Assembly (NCBI GenBank): GCA_946482595.1
Contig: CAMLSD010000019.1
Location: 1 to 57,384 of the forward strand
Reading direction: 5' to 3'
Length of the DNA stretch: 57,384 nucleotides
Source: an uncultured Comamonadaceae bacterium
GTDB lineage: Bacteria; Pseudomonadota; Gammaproteobacteria; Burkholderiales; Burkholderiaceae
Positions 10,021-15,907 of this stretch are shown piece by piece. The position numbers and the translations under genes are program-made. Each line of letters starts with the position of its first letter. The stretch's first letter is position 1. Under the pieces are notes generated by a model. That model saw only the letters and a list, made by a program, of their open reading frames with translations. It made no database searches and was not told the DNA's origin.

Positions 10021-10857
10021 CTACCTGGGGCTTGCCGCAGTGTGCACGGGGCGGTGCACGATCGCGGGCAACCCAGGCGGCAGGCAGGCGCCGGCCAGAT
10101 CCGGCAGTTCGATCGAGAAGCGTGCACCGCCGGCGGCCGAACGACCCGCGCGAGCCTGGCCGCCCAGGCGCTCCACGGCCGTCCTCACGATGCTCAGGCC
10201 CAGACCATGCCCCTCATGCGTGGACGCATGCAGCCGCGTGAACGGCTGGAAGAGCCGGTGCGCCTGCGCCTGGGGAAAGCCGATGCCGTTGTCCTCCACG
10301 TGCAGCACCACCCTGGCGCCGACGCGCTGCCCGCTCACCCTCACGCAGGCCTGATCCACGCCGTCGGTGAACTTCACGGCATTGACCAGCAGATTGCGCA
10401 ATGCAGCCGCCACGAACTGGCGATCGGTGCACATCGACGGCAGCGCGTCCAGCTCGAAGCGCGGCCAGGCCGTCGTTCGCGGCATGCAGCGCAGTTCATC
10501 GAGCAGCGACTCGACCAGTTCGTGCAGGTCGACGGGGCCGGGTTCGAGCGGATCGCGCTCAAGATGGGCCAGCCTCAGCAGCGTTGCCACCAGTTCGTGG
10601 CATCGGAGCGCCTGGCCGGCAATCAGACTGACCATCTGCCGGGCACGCGGCACGTCACGCTGATCGAGTGCCTGAACCGCGATGTCGGCCAGCGAGCTGA
10701 TGCTGCCGAGCGGCCCGCGCAGGTCGTGCGACACGGTGCGATTGAAGGCCTCGAGAGAACACATCGCGGCCTGAAGCTGGTCGAGCCGGTGCGAATCCTC
10801 GCGGGTGCCCACACACACCGGGCATGTGGAAGATCCATCGTGGTATTCAGCTCGCAT
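10021..10857 (-). CDS. soluble sensor histidine kinase
   Basis: A 278-aa histidine kinase with no membrane segment or recognisable PAS/GAF sensor. The dimerisation/phosphoacceptor motif 'AFNRTVSHDLRGPLGSIS' places the phosphorylated His at residue 44. The ATPase domain has N-box 'NLLVNAVKF', G1 'VEDNGIGFP' and G2 'GHGLGLSI'. The short N-terminus carries 'STCPVCVG' (Cys12, Cys15), which could bind metal or sense redox. The start at 10857 has a GGAAGGGG ribosome site; an upstream ATG at 10896 is in frame. It is divergent from the 97-aa gene/nasT. No partner receiver gene is adjacent. Confidence 0.88.
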   Translation of the reverse strand: MRAEYHDGSSTCPVCVGTREDSHRLDQLQAAMCSLEAFNRTVSHDLRGPLGSISSLADIAVQALDQRDVPRARQMVSLIAGQALRCHELVATLLRLAHLERDPLEPGPVDLHELVESLLDELRCMPRTTAWPRFELDALPSMCTDRQFVAAALRNLLVNAVKFTDGVDQACVRVSGQRVGARVVLHVEDNGIGFPQAQAHRLFQPFTRLHASTHEGHGLGLSIVRTAVERLGGQARAGRSAAGGARFSIELPDLAGACLPPGLPAIVHRPVHTAASPR

Positions 10858-11168
10858 GGAAAGACCCCTTCCTACAGCCTGGAGGCGCCATGCCATCGGG
10901 TACGCCTGACCCCATTATCGGAAGGGCCCTCCCCCGGCTCAAACAGGAATTTCCGGTCTGTGCCCATCGATTTTTCCGATGCTGCCGGCCACGTCCTGGC
11001 GCGGCCCGGGCACAGGTCTTGCGATTTGTCACACTTTTGTTTCAGGGTTTGTCCTGAATTGCCAGGGATTACCTTTGCACCGGAGCAGGGACCGGGTTAC
11101 CCTGCGCACGCTTTACTTGTACCCAAGATCAAAGCGGTCACACCGCACCTGTTACGTCGTCGGGGATC
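10858..11168. other. 311-bp divergent intergenic region, histidine kinase / 97-aa gene
   Basis: No protein gene is supported here. The region holds the start signals of two divergent units. The one motif I can name is a sigma-54-like element facing right at 11008-11022. An AT-richer patch follows it (about 11022-11060). Confidence 0.5.
11008..11022 (+). promoter_or_regulatory. candidate sigma-54 promoter for the 97-aa gene and nasT
   Basis: GGGCAC-AGGTC-TTGC has the GG and GC pairs separated by exactly 10 bp, as in -24/-12 promoters. It differs from the consensus TGGCAC-N5-TTGC by one base. The predicted start would be near 11033, giving a leader of about 135 nt. Support comes from the stronger sigma-54 element before nrtA. 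Confidence 0.4.
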
Positions 11169-11462
11169 ATGAAGGAATACAAGCTCTCGGGCTGGCCGGA
11201 GTTGCCTGCCTCATTTCAGCGCACTGCCTACCAGCGCATGCTTCATCAGATGTCGCAGGACTTTGTGCCCCTCACCCAGCTGGTTCGCGCCAGCGGGCTC
11301 GGGCGGGAGTCGGTGCGGCAGTTCCTGCTGCATTTGAACCAGTACGGCGTGCTGGTCGAGCGCCCCCACGTGGCGCAGCCCGTGACGCTGGCGATGGCCA
11401 GCCGCAGCATCGCCTGGCTGAAACGCCGCTTTGGTGGCCAACCGGCCGGGCGCCGGGCCTGA
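11169..11462 (+). CDS. 97-aa protein of unknown function upstream of nasT
   Basis: I do not recognise a family. The product begins MKEYKLSGWPELPASFQ and is mostly helical. The segment 'PLTQLVRASGLGRESVRQFLLHLNQYGVL' resembles a helix-turn-helix of the winged-helix kind (a 'set-point' helix, a turn at Gly, then a Ser/Arg-rich recognition helix and a wing-like 'VLVERP'). The C-terminus is basic. It occupies the place that the nitrate sensor gene nasS has in many nasS-nasT pairs, but at 97 aa it cannot be NasS. It lies 137 bp before nasT on the same strand and could share its transcript. Confidence 0.7.
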   Translation: MKEYKLSGWPELPASFQRTAYQRMLHQMSQDFVPLTQLVRASGLGRESVRQFLLHLNQYGVLVERPHVAQPVTLAMASRSIAWLKRRFGGQPAGRRA

Positions 11463-11599
11463 GCGGCACCGGCCCCTCCACCCACGCCCCCACTCCGACC
11501 CCATCGTCTTTTGCCGCCCCTGCGCCGGGGGCTGCAGGTCAAGCGGCACCTCACGCCCCGCTTCGACGGCTCTGGCCTGAATGTTGCAGCGTGCACTGC

Positions 11600-12232
11600 A
11601 TGGCCACGTCCAACACCCTGCGCATCGTCATCGTTGCACCGGAAACGCTCGTGCCGGACCCGGCCGACGCGCTGGCCGGCTGGCAGGCGGAGCGCTCGCG
11701 CAGCCTGCGCATCGGCCTGCTCGAGAGTGGCTACAACATCGTCGCGGTGCTGCCGGCCGACATCTTCCTGCCCGAGCGTCTGGCGCAGATCCAGCCGGAC
11801 ATGATCATCGTCGATGCCGAGAGCGAGGCACGCGACACGCTGGAACATGTGGTGATGGCCACCCGAGAGGCGCGCCGCCCCATCGTGTTGTTCACCGATG
11901 ACAACGACACCAGCCACGTCCGGGATGCCATCGCCGCCGGCGTCACGGCGTATGTCGTGGCCGGGCTGGCACCCGAACGAGTCAAGCCGGTGCTGGAAGT
12001 GGCGATGGCTCGCTTCCAGCATGAAGAAGGACTACGTCAGGAACTCGCCGAAGCGCGCACCCAGCTCAATGACCGCAAGGTGATCGAGCGCGCCAAGGGC
12101 ATCCTGATGTCGCGCCAGGGCTGCAGTGAGTCGCAAGCCTATGACCGCTTGCGCAAGACCGCAATGGACAAGGGGCTGCGCCTGGCCGAAGTGGCCCAGC
12201 GGGTGATCGACGTCGCCGACATGCTTGGTTGA
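11600..12232 (+). CDS. nasT: ANTAR-domain response regulator NasT, nitrate antiterminator
   Basis: A 210-aa RNA-binding antiterminator. Residues about 8-130 form a receiver-like domain, with 'PDMIIVDAESE' supplying the acidic phosphoacceptor-like Asp and 'VLFTDDND' following. A short coiled linker ('LRQELAEARTQLNDR') leads to the ANTAR three-helix domain (about 150-205) with 'VIERAKGILMSRQGCSESQAY' and the following Arg/Ala helix. NasT-type proteins bind paired hexaloop hairpins in leader RNA and prevent termination; exactly such a leader lies before nrtA, 170 bp downstream. No NasS sensor gene is adjacent. The ATG at 11600 fits family N-termini, although no strong ribosome site is seen. Confidence 0.9.
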   Translation: MATSNTLRIVIVAPETLVPDPADALAGWQAERSRSLRIGLLESGYNIVAVLPADIFLPERLAQIQPDMIIVDAESEARDTLEHVVMATREARRPIVLFTDDNDTSHVRDAIAAGVTAYVVAGLAPERVKPVLEVAMARFQHEEGLRQELAEARTQLNDRKVIERAKGILMSRQGCSESQAYDRLRKTAMDKGLRLAEVAQRVIDVADMLG

Positions 12233-12249
12233 TGGCGCTGCGGCGGCCG

Positions 12250-12266
12250 TGCACCGCCATTGTGCA
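12250..12266. promoter_or_regulatory. NtrC-like enhancer site
   Basis: TGCACC-GCCAT-TGTGCA matches the NtrC dyad TGCACY-N5-GGTGCA in all but one base. It sits about 128 bp upstream of the -24 element at 12378, the usual distance for an NtrC enhancer acting on a sigma-54 promoter. Confidence 0.55.
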
Positions 12267-12377
12267 GCGCACAAGAATTCACCCACCCGACCGCCCTGGC
12301 GCACCGTCGAGGGTCGCAGGCCCGCCTCGGGTGGCCCTGGTGTGCCCTGGCGCGCCCTCGCGTGCCACCGCAACACC

Positions 12378-12392
12378 TGGCACAGCGCTTGC
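12378..12392 (+). promoter_or_regulatory. sigma-54 promoter of the nrt operon
   Basis: TGGCAC-AGCGC-TTGC, followed by T, matches the -24/-12 consensus in all core positions, with GG and GC 10 bp apart. The predicted transcription start is near 12403, immediately before the first ANTAR hairpin (12404). The leader would therefore begin with the regulatory structure itself. Confidence 0.8.
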
Positions 12393-12402
12393 TTGATAAC
12401 GC

Positions 12403-12557
12403 TTGCAGGGGTCAACGGCGATCCCTGCACAGACCCGGTGCCTCAAAGTCGAGGCCCCAGGCACAAGGACGAAGGCGTCCCCACCGGTTCCCGATGAGAA
12501 CCGCGTGTGGACGCCTTTTTTGTTTGGTGCTCGACCATGAAGACGAGGTTGCGACGA
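12403..12557 (+). promoter_or_regulatory. ANTAR (NasT-responsive) antitermination leader of nrtA
   Basis: Hairpin P1 pairs 12405-12413 with 12420-12428 around the hexaloop AACGGC (12414-12419). Hairpin P2 pairs 12440-12444 (GCCTC) with 12451-12455 (GAGGC) around the hexaloop AAAGTC (12445-12450). Both hexaloops have A at position 1 and G at position 4, the known ANTAR recognition signature. After P2, GGACG (12467-12471) can pair with CGTCC (12476-12480), which would destroy the base of the following terminator, so an alternative antiterminator fold exists. The 325-bp gap 12233-12557 contains this leader and the promoter elements and no gene. Confidence 0.85.
12472..12521 (+). terminator. intrinsic attenuator terminator upstream of nrtA
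   Basis: GGCGTCC (12474-12480) pairs with GGACGCC (12509-12515). The stem continues as CAC/GTG and CGGTTC/GAACCG around a CCGATGA loop, with one mismatch and one bulge, and is followed by TTTTTT. It lies between the sigma-54 promoter and nrtA, so transcription must read through it to express the operon. Confidence 0.9.
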
Positions 12558-13811
12558 ATGAAAGCCAATGATCTGTTGAAGGCTCGCCTGAGCCGCCGTG
12601 CCGTGCTGAAGACCACCGCCGCCGTTGGCGCCACGAGCATGGTCCCCGGCCTGCAGACCGCCGTGTGGGCCCAGGGCAGCGACAAGCCCGAGAAGGAAGA
12701 GGTGCGCATCGGTTTCATCCCGCTGACCGACTGCGCCTCGGTCGTGATGGCCTCGGTGCTGGGCATCGACAAGAAGTACGGCGTGAAGATCATCCCGACC
12801 AAGGAAGCCTCCTGGGCGGGCGTGCGCGACAAGCTGGTCAACGGCGAACTCGACATGGCCCATGTGCTGTACGGCCTGATCTATGGCGTGCACCTGGGCG
12901 TGAGCGGCCCCAAGAAGGACATGGCCGTGCTGATGAGCCTGAACAACAACGGCCAGGCCATCTCGCTGTCGAAGAAGCTGGCCGACAAGGGTGCCGTCGA
13001 TGGTGCGTCGCTCGCCAAGGTCATGGCGGCCGACAAGCGCGACTACACCTTCGCGCAGACCTTCCCCACCGGCACGCACGCCATGTGGCTCTACTACTGG
13101 CTGGCGGCCTCCGGCATCAATCCGTTCAAGGACGCGAAGGTCATCACCGTGCCGCCGCCGCAGATGGTGGCCAACATGCGCGTGGGCAACATGGACGGCT
13201 TCTGCGTGGGCGAACCCTGGAACCACCGGGCCATCATGGACGGCATCGGCATCACGGCCGTGACCACCCAGGACGTCTGGAAGGACCATCCCGAGAAGAC
13301 GCTGGGCACCACGGGCGAGTTCGCGAAGAAGTACCCCAACACCTGCCGCGCCGTGATCGCCGCCATTCTCGAGGCGAGCAAATGGATCGACGCAGGGCTG
13401 CAGAACAAGCTGAAGATGGCCGAGACGGTGGCCGAGAAGGCCTACATCAACACCAGCGCCGACGCGATCAACCAGCGCATCCTGGGCCGCTATCAGAACG
13501 GACTGGGCAAGACCTGGGACGACCCCAACCACATGAAGTTCTTCAATGACGGTGCCGTGAACTTCCCCTACCTCAGCGACGGCATGTGGTTCCTCACCCA
13601 GCACAAGCGCTGGGGCCTGATCAAGGAGCACCCGGACTACCTGGGCGTGGCCCGCCAGATCAACCAGATCGAGCTCTACAAGCAGGGTGCGGCCGCGGCC
13701 AAGGTGAACGTGCCCAAGGACGTGATGCGCTCCAGCAAGCTCATCGACGGCGTGGTGTGGGACGGCAAGGACCCCGCCAAGTACGCCGACGGCTTCAAGA
13801 TCAAGGCCTGA
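12558..13811 (+). CDS. nrtA: nitrate ABC transporter substrate-binding protein, Tat-exported
   Basis: A 417-aa periplasmic nitrate/nitrite (cyanate)-type binding protein of the NrtA/CmpA family. The N-terminus has a twin-arginine signal, 'LSRRAVLKTTAAVGATS', before the mature start near 'EKEEVRIGFIPLTDCASVVMA'. Family marks include 'GVKIIPTKEASWAGVRDKL', 'FPTGTHAMWLYYWLAASG' and 'FCVGEPWNHRAI'. I chose the ATG at 12558 because GAGG lies 9 bp upstream; an ATG at 12537 is possible. It is first in the nrtA-nrtB-nrtD operon. A NasS role for this protein is less likely because NasS is cytoplasmic, while this one carries an export signal. Confidence 0.93.
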   Translation: MKANDLLKARLSRRAVLKTTAAVGATSMVPGLQTAVWAQGSDKPEKEEVRIGFIPLTDCASVVMASVLGIDKKYGVKIIPTKEASWAGVRDKLVNGELDMAHVLYGLIYGVHLGVSGPKKDMAVLMSLNNNGQAISLSKKLADKGAVDGASLAKVMAADKRDYTFAQTFPTGTHAMWLYYWLAASGINPFKDAKVITVPPPQMVANMRVGNMDGFCVGEPWNHRAIMDGIGITAVTTQDVWKDHPEKTLGTTGEFAKKYPNTCRAVIAAILEASKWIDAGLQNKLKMAETVAEKAYINTSADAINQRILGRYQNGLGKTWDDPNHMKFFNDGAVNFPYLSDGMWFLTQHKRWGLIKEHPDYLGVARQINQIELYKQGAAAAKVNVPKDVMRSSKLIDGVVWDGKDPAKYADGFKIKA

Positions 13812-13874
13812 CGGCAACCCTGCCCCAGCGCCCGCCCGGCCACCCCGCAAGCAAGCCCTGCACAGGAGAAAACC

Positions 13875-14828
13875 ATGGTCAGTGCCGTCTTTCACTCCCC
13901 GTTGGATGCAGCCCCCGTGGCCGCACAGAATGCTATGAATACTGTAGCTGCAAGCGCAACATCCACTAGCGCAAGAAGCCCAAAAGCCGCAATATCTGCC
14001 CCCAAGGCACCTGCAGCGCCCGCCACGGCGGCCACTGGCCGCGACTGGTCGGCCCTCTCGCGCAGCTTCTGGCTGGCCGTGCTGCCGCCGCTGTGTGGCC
14101 TGGGCCTGCTCATCGGCCTGTGGGCGGTGGTCTCCACCACCACGGGCGGCAGCATCCCCAGCCCCAAGGACACCTGGCTGCAGGCGCTGGAGGTGTTCAG
14201 CAACCCCTTCTACCGCAACGGCCCCAACGACCAGGGCGTGGGCTGGAACGTGCTGATGTCGCTGGAGCGCGTGGCCATCGGTTTTGGCATGGCGGCGCTG
14301 GTGGGCATTCCGGCGGGCTTCGTGATCGGACGCTTTCACTTCCTCTCGCGCATGTTCAACCCGCTCATCAGCCTGCTGCGCCCCGTGTCGCCGCTGGCCT
14401 GGCTGCCCATTGGCTTGCTGGTGTTCAAGGGCGCCAACCCGGCCGCGATCTGGACCATCTTCATCTGCTCCATCTGGCCCATGATCATCAACACCGCCGT
14501 GGGCGTGCAGCGCGTGCCGCAGGACTACATGAACGTGGCCCGCGTGCTGAACCTGAGCGAATGGAAGATCGCCACCAAGATCCTCTTCCCCGCCGTGCTG
14601 CCCTACATGCTGACCGGCGTGCGCCTGGCCGTCGGCACCGCGTGGCTGGTGATCGTGGCGGCCGAGATGCTGACCGGCGGCGTGGGCATCGGCTTCTGGG
14701 TGTGGGACGAGTGGAACAACCTCAACGTCCAGCACATCCTGATTGCAATCTTCGTGATCGGCATCGTCGGCCTGCTGCTTGAACAGGCCCTGATCTGGGT
14801 GGCACGCCGCTTCAGCTACGCAGAGTGA
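13875..14828 (+). CDS. nrtB: nitrate ABC transporter permease
   Basis: A 317-aa membrane permease of the NrtB/SsuC family. The binding-protein-dependent transport signature is 'VPQDYMNVARVLNLSEWKIATKILFPAVLPYMLTG'-like (conserved EAA loop, about residues 215-250). About six helices fill residues 65-317, with 'LTGGVGIGFWVWDEWNNLN' typical of nitrate permeases. Residues about 18-45 are unusual: an Ala/Ser/Lys-rich insert coded by AT-richer DNA that resembles an intergenic repeat. An AGGAG site lies 8 bp before the ATG. It follows nrtA by 63 bp and precedes the ATPase gene by 28 bp. Confidence 0.93.
   Translation: MVSAVFHSPLDAAPVAAQNAMNTVAASATSTSARSPKAAISAPKAPAAPATAATGRDWSALSRSFWLAVLPPLCGLGLLIGLWAVVSTTTGGSIPSPKDTWLQALEVFSNPFYRNGPNDQGVGWNVLMSLERVAIGFGMAALVGIPAGFVIGRFHFLSRMFNPLISLLRPVSPLAWLPIGLLVFKGANPAAIWTIFICSIWPMIINTAVGVQRVPQDYMNVARVLNLSEWKIATKILFPAVLPYMLTGVRLAVGTAWLVIVAAEMLTGGVGIGFWVWDEWNNLNVQHILIAIFVIGIVGLLLEQALIWVARRFSYAE
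13928..13997. repeat. AT-richer, repeat-like segment inside the nrtB 5' end
   Basis: About 70 bp with clearly lower GC than its surroundings. It reads GAATGCTATGAATACTGTAG, then contains GCAAGCGCAA and CTAGCGCAAGAAG. It resembles the short 'GCTATGAA...AGCTGC..GCGC' repeats scattered in Comamonadaceae genomes. It stays in frame and codes residues about 18-41 of NrtB, ahead of the first membrane helix, so it can be tolerated as a cytoplasmic linker. Confidence 0.45.
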
Positions 14829-14856
14829 CCCAACGTTCCGACACCAGGAGAACCTC

Positions 14857-15657
14857 ATGAATCACTTCATCGACGTCCAGCATGCCGAAATGGTGTTCAA
14901 CACGAAAAAGGGCCGCTTCCACGCCCTGCACGACGTCAGCCTGCAGGTCGAAAAGGGCGAGTTCATCGCCTTGATCGGCCACTCGGGTTGCGGCAAGTCC
15001 ACGCTGCTGAACCTGATCGCCGGCCTGCTCGAGCCCACCTCAGGCGTGCTGCTGTGCGACAACCGCGAGATCAGCGCGCCCGGCCCGGAACGCGCCGTGG
15101 TGTTCCAGAACCACTCGCTGCTGCCCTGGCTCACCTGCTTCGAGAACGTCTACCTGGCGGTGGAGCGCGTTTTTGCAGCGCGCGAGACCAAGGCCCAGCT
15201 GAAGGCCCGCACGCAGGCCGCGCTGGATCTGGTGGGCATGGCCCACGCCACGACCAAGCGCCCGCATGAGATCTCCGGCGGCATGAAGCAGCGTGTGGGC
15301 ATCGCCCGGGCGCTGGCGATGGAGCCCAAGGTGCTGCTGATGGACGAGCCCTTCGGTGCACTGGACGCACTCACGCGCGCCCACCTGCAGGACGAGCTGC
15401 TCAAGATCGTGGCGCGTACGCACAGCACCGTCGTGATGGTCACGCACGACGTCGACGAGGCCGTGCTGCTGTCCGACCGCATCGTGATGATGACCAACGG
15501 CCCGGCCGCGACCATCGGCGAGGTTCTGCCGGTCGATCTGCCACGTCCGCGCAATCGCGTGGAACTGGCCGAGGATCCGCGCTACATCGCCTGCCGCAAG
15601 GCGGTGCTGGACTTCCTCTACACGCGCCACGGACACGTGGAAAAGTTGGCAGCCTGA
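14857..15657 (+). CDS. nrtD: nitrate ABC transporter ATP-binding protein
   Basis: A 266-aa ABC ATPase that powers nitrate import with NrtA and NrtB. Walker A is 'GHSGCGKSTLL', the Q-loop 'VFQNHSLLPWLTCFENV', the signature 'ISGGMKQRVGIARAL', Walker B 'VLLMDEPFGALDALTR' and the H-loop 'VMVTHDVDEAV'. It lacks the C-terminal binding-protein-like domain of NrtC, so the short NrtD type fits best. An AGGAG site precedes the ATG at 14857. It is the last gene of the nrt operon; 250 bp of non-coding DNA follow. Confidence 0.92.
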   Translation: MNHFIDVQHAEMVFNTKKGRFHALHDVSLQVEKGEFIALIGHSGCGKSTLLNLIAGLLEPTSGVLLCDNREISAPGPERAVVFQNHSLLPWLTCFENVYLAVERVFAARETKAQLKARTQAALDLVGMAHATTKRPHEISGGMKQRVGIARALAMEPKVLLMDEPFGALDALTRAHLQDELLKIVARTHSTVVMVTHDVDEAVLLSDRIVMMTNGPAATIGEVLPVDLPRPRNRVELAEDPRYIACRKAVLDFLYTRHGHVEKLAA

Positions 15658-15696
15658 GCCACGGCAAGCGCAGCATCGCCCGCTGCAGCGGTCATC

Positions 15697-15711
15697 TGGC
15701 ACGCACCTTGC
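15697..15711 (+). promoter_or_regulatory. second sigma-54 promoter, downstream of nrtD
   Basis: TGGCAC-GCACC-TTGC followed by T is a full -24/-12 consensus, 40 bp after the nrtD stop. The predicted start is near 15722. No NtrC-like site was found in the 150 bp upstream, which is inside nrtD. Confidence 0.7.
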
Positions 15712-15721
15712 TGGTCGATGC

Positions 15722-15821
15722 AGGCCATGCGTGGCGATTGCTCCTTGTCTCCTCAGGGCCCGGCACCGGCACGGCCCTCCTCAACGGCCCGGCGGCATCC
15801 TGCCCCCGGGCCGCTTTTTTT
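15722..15821 (+). ncRNA. candidate ~100-nt RNA or orphan leader between a sigma-54 promoter and a terminator
   Basis: A transcript from the sigma-54 element would run only about 100 nt before a strong intrinsic terminator. It contains GCCA-TGCG-TGGC (15724-15735), with a UNCG-type tetraloop, and AGGGCC/GGCCCT (15755-15760 with 15773-15778) around a 12-nt loop. No open reading frame is convincing. It could be a small nitrogen-regulated RNA, an attenuated leader for the next gene, or the remnant leader of a nitrite/nitrate reductase operon. The loops do not carry the ANTAR A1/G4 pattern. Confidence 0.35.
15785..15821 (+). terminator. intrinsic terminator after nrtD / second sigma-54 element
   Basis: CGGCCCGG (15785-15792) pairs perfectly with CCGGGCCG (15806-15813), followed by C and seven T. 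It would end both nrt operon transcripts and any transcript from the sigma-54 element at 15697. Confidence 0.9.
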
Positions 15822-15830
15822 CGCTCGGGC

Positions 15831-15858
15831 TCAAGACCGGGCGCAGACCTGCCGATAA
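15831..15858 (+). promoter_or_regulatory. candidate sigma-28 (FliA) promoter for the diguanylate cyclase
   Basis: TCAAGACC (15831-15838) and an exact GCCGATAA (15851-15858) are 12 bp apart. The flagellar sigma-28 consensus is TAAAGTTT-N11-GCCGATAA, with TCAAG-type -35 boxes also used. It lies after the terminator and 50 bp before the REC-GGDEF start, so this gene has its own start signal. Confidence 0.5.
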
Positions 15859-15907
15859 GACGGAAGCGGCACCAGACGCGTCTTGCGTCTGCCGCCGGAG
15901 TACCGCC

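Noticed and set aside
10915..10922. A sigma-28-like TCCGATAA on the minus strand before the histidine kinase
   Set aside because: It is one base off the -10 consensus and no TAAA- or TCAAG-type -35 is found at the right distance.
12558..13811. The nrtA product acting as the NasS nitrate sensor
   Set aside because: It carries a twin-arginine export signal and heads a transporter operon, whereas NasS is cytoplasmic.
12279..14858. An 859-codon open frame on the minus strand opposite nrtA and nrtB
   Set aside because: The plus-strand nrt genes have clear motifs, ribosome sites and an operon leader; the antisense product is a His-rich shadow.
15722..15784. A second ANTAR target RNA downstream of nrtD
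   Set aside because: Two stems are present, but the loops (TGCG tetraloop or ATGCGT, and a 12-nt loop) lack A at position 1 with G at position 4 of a hexaloop.
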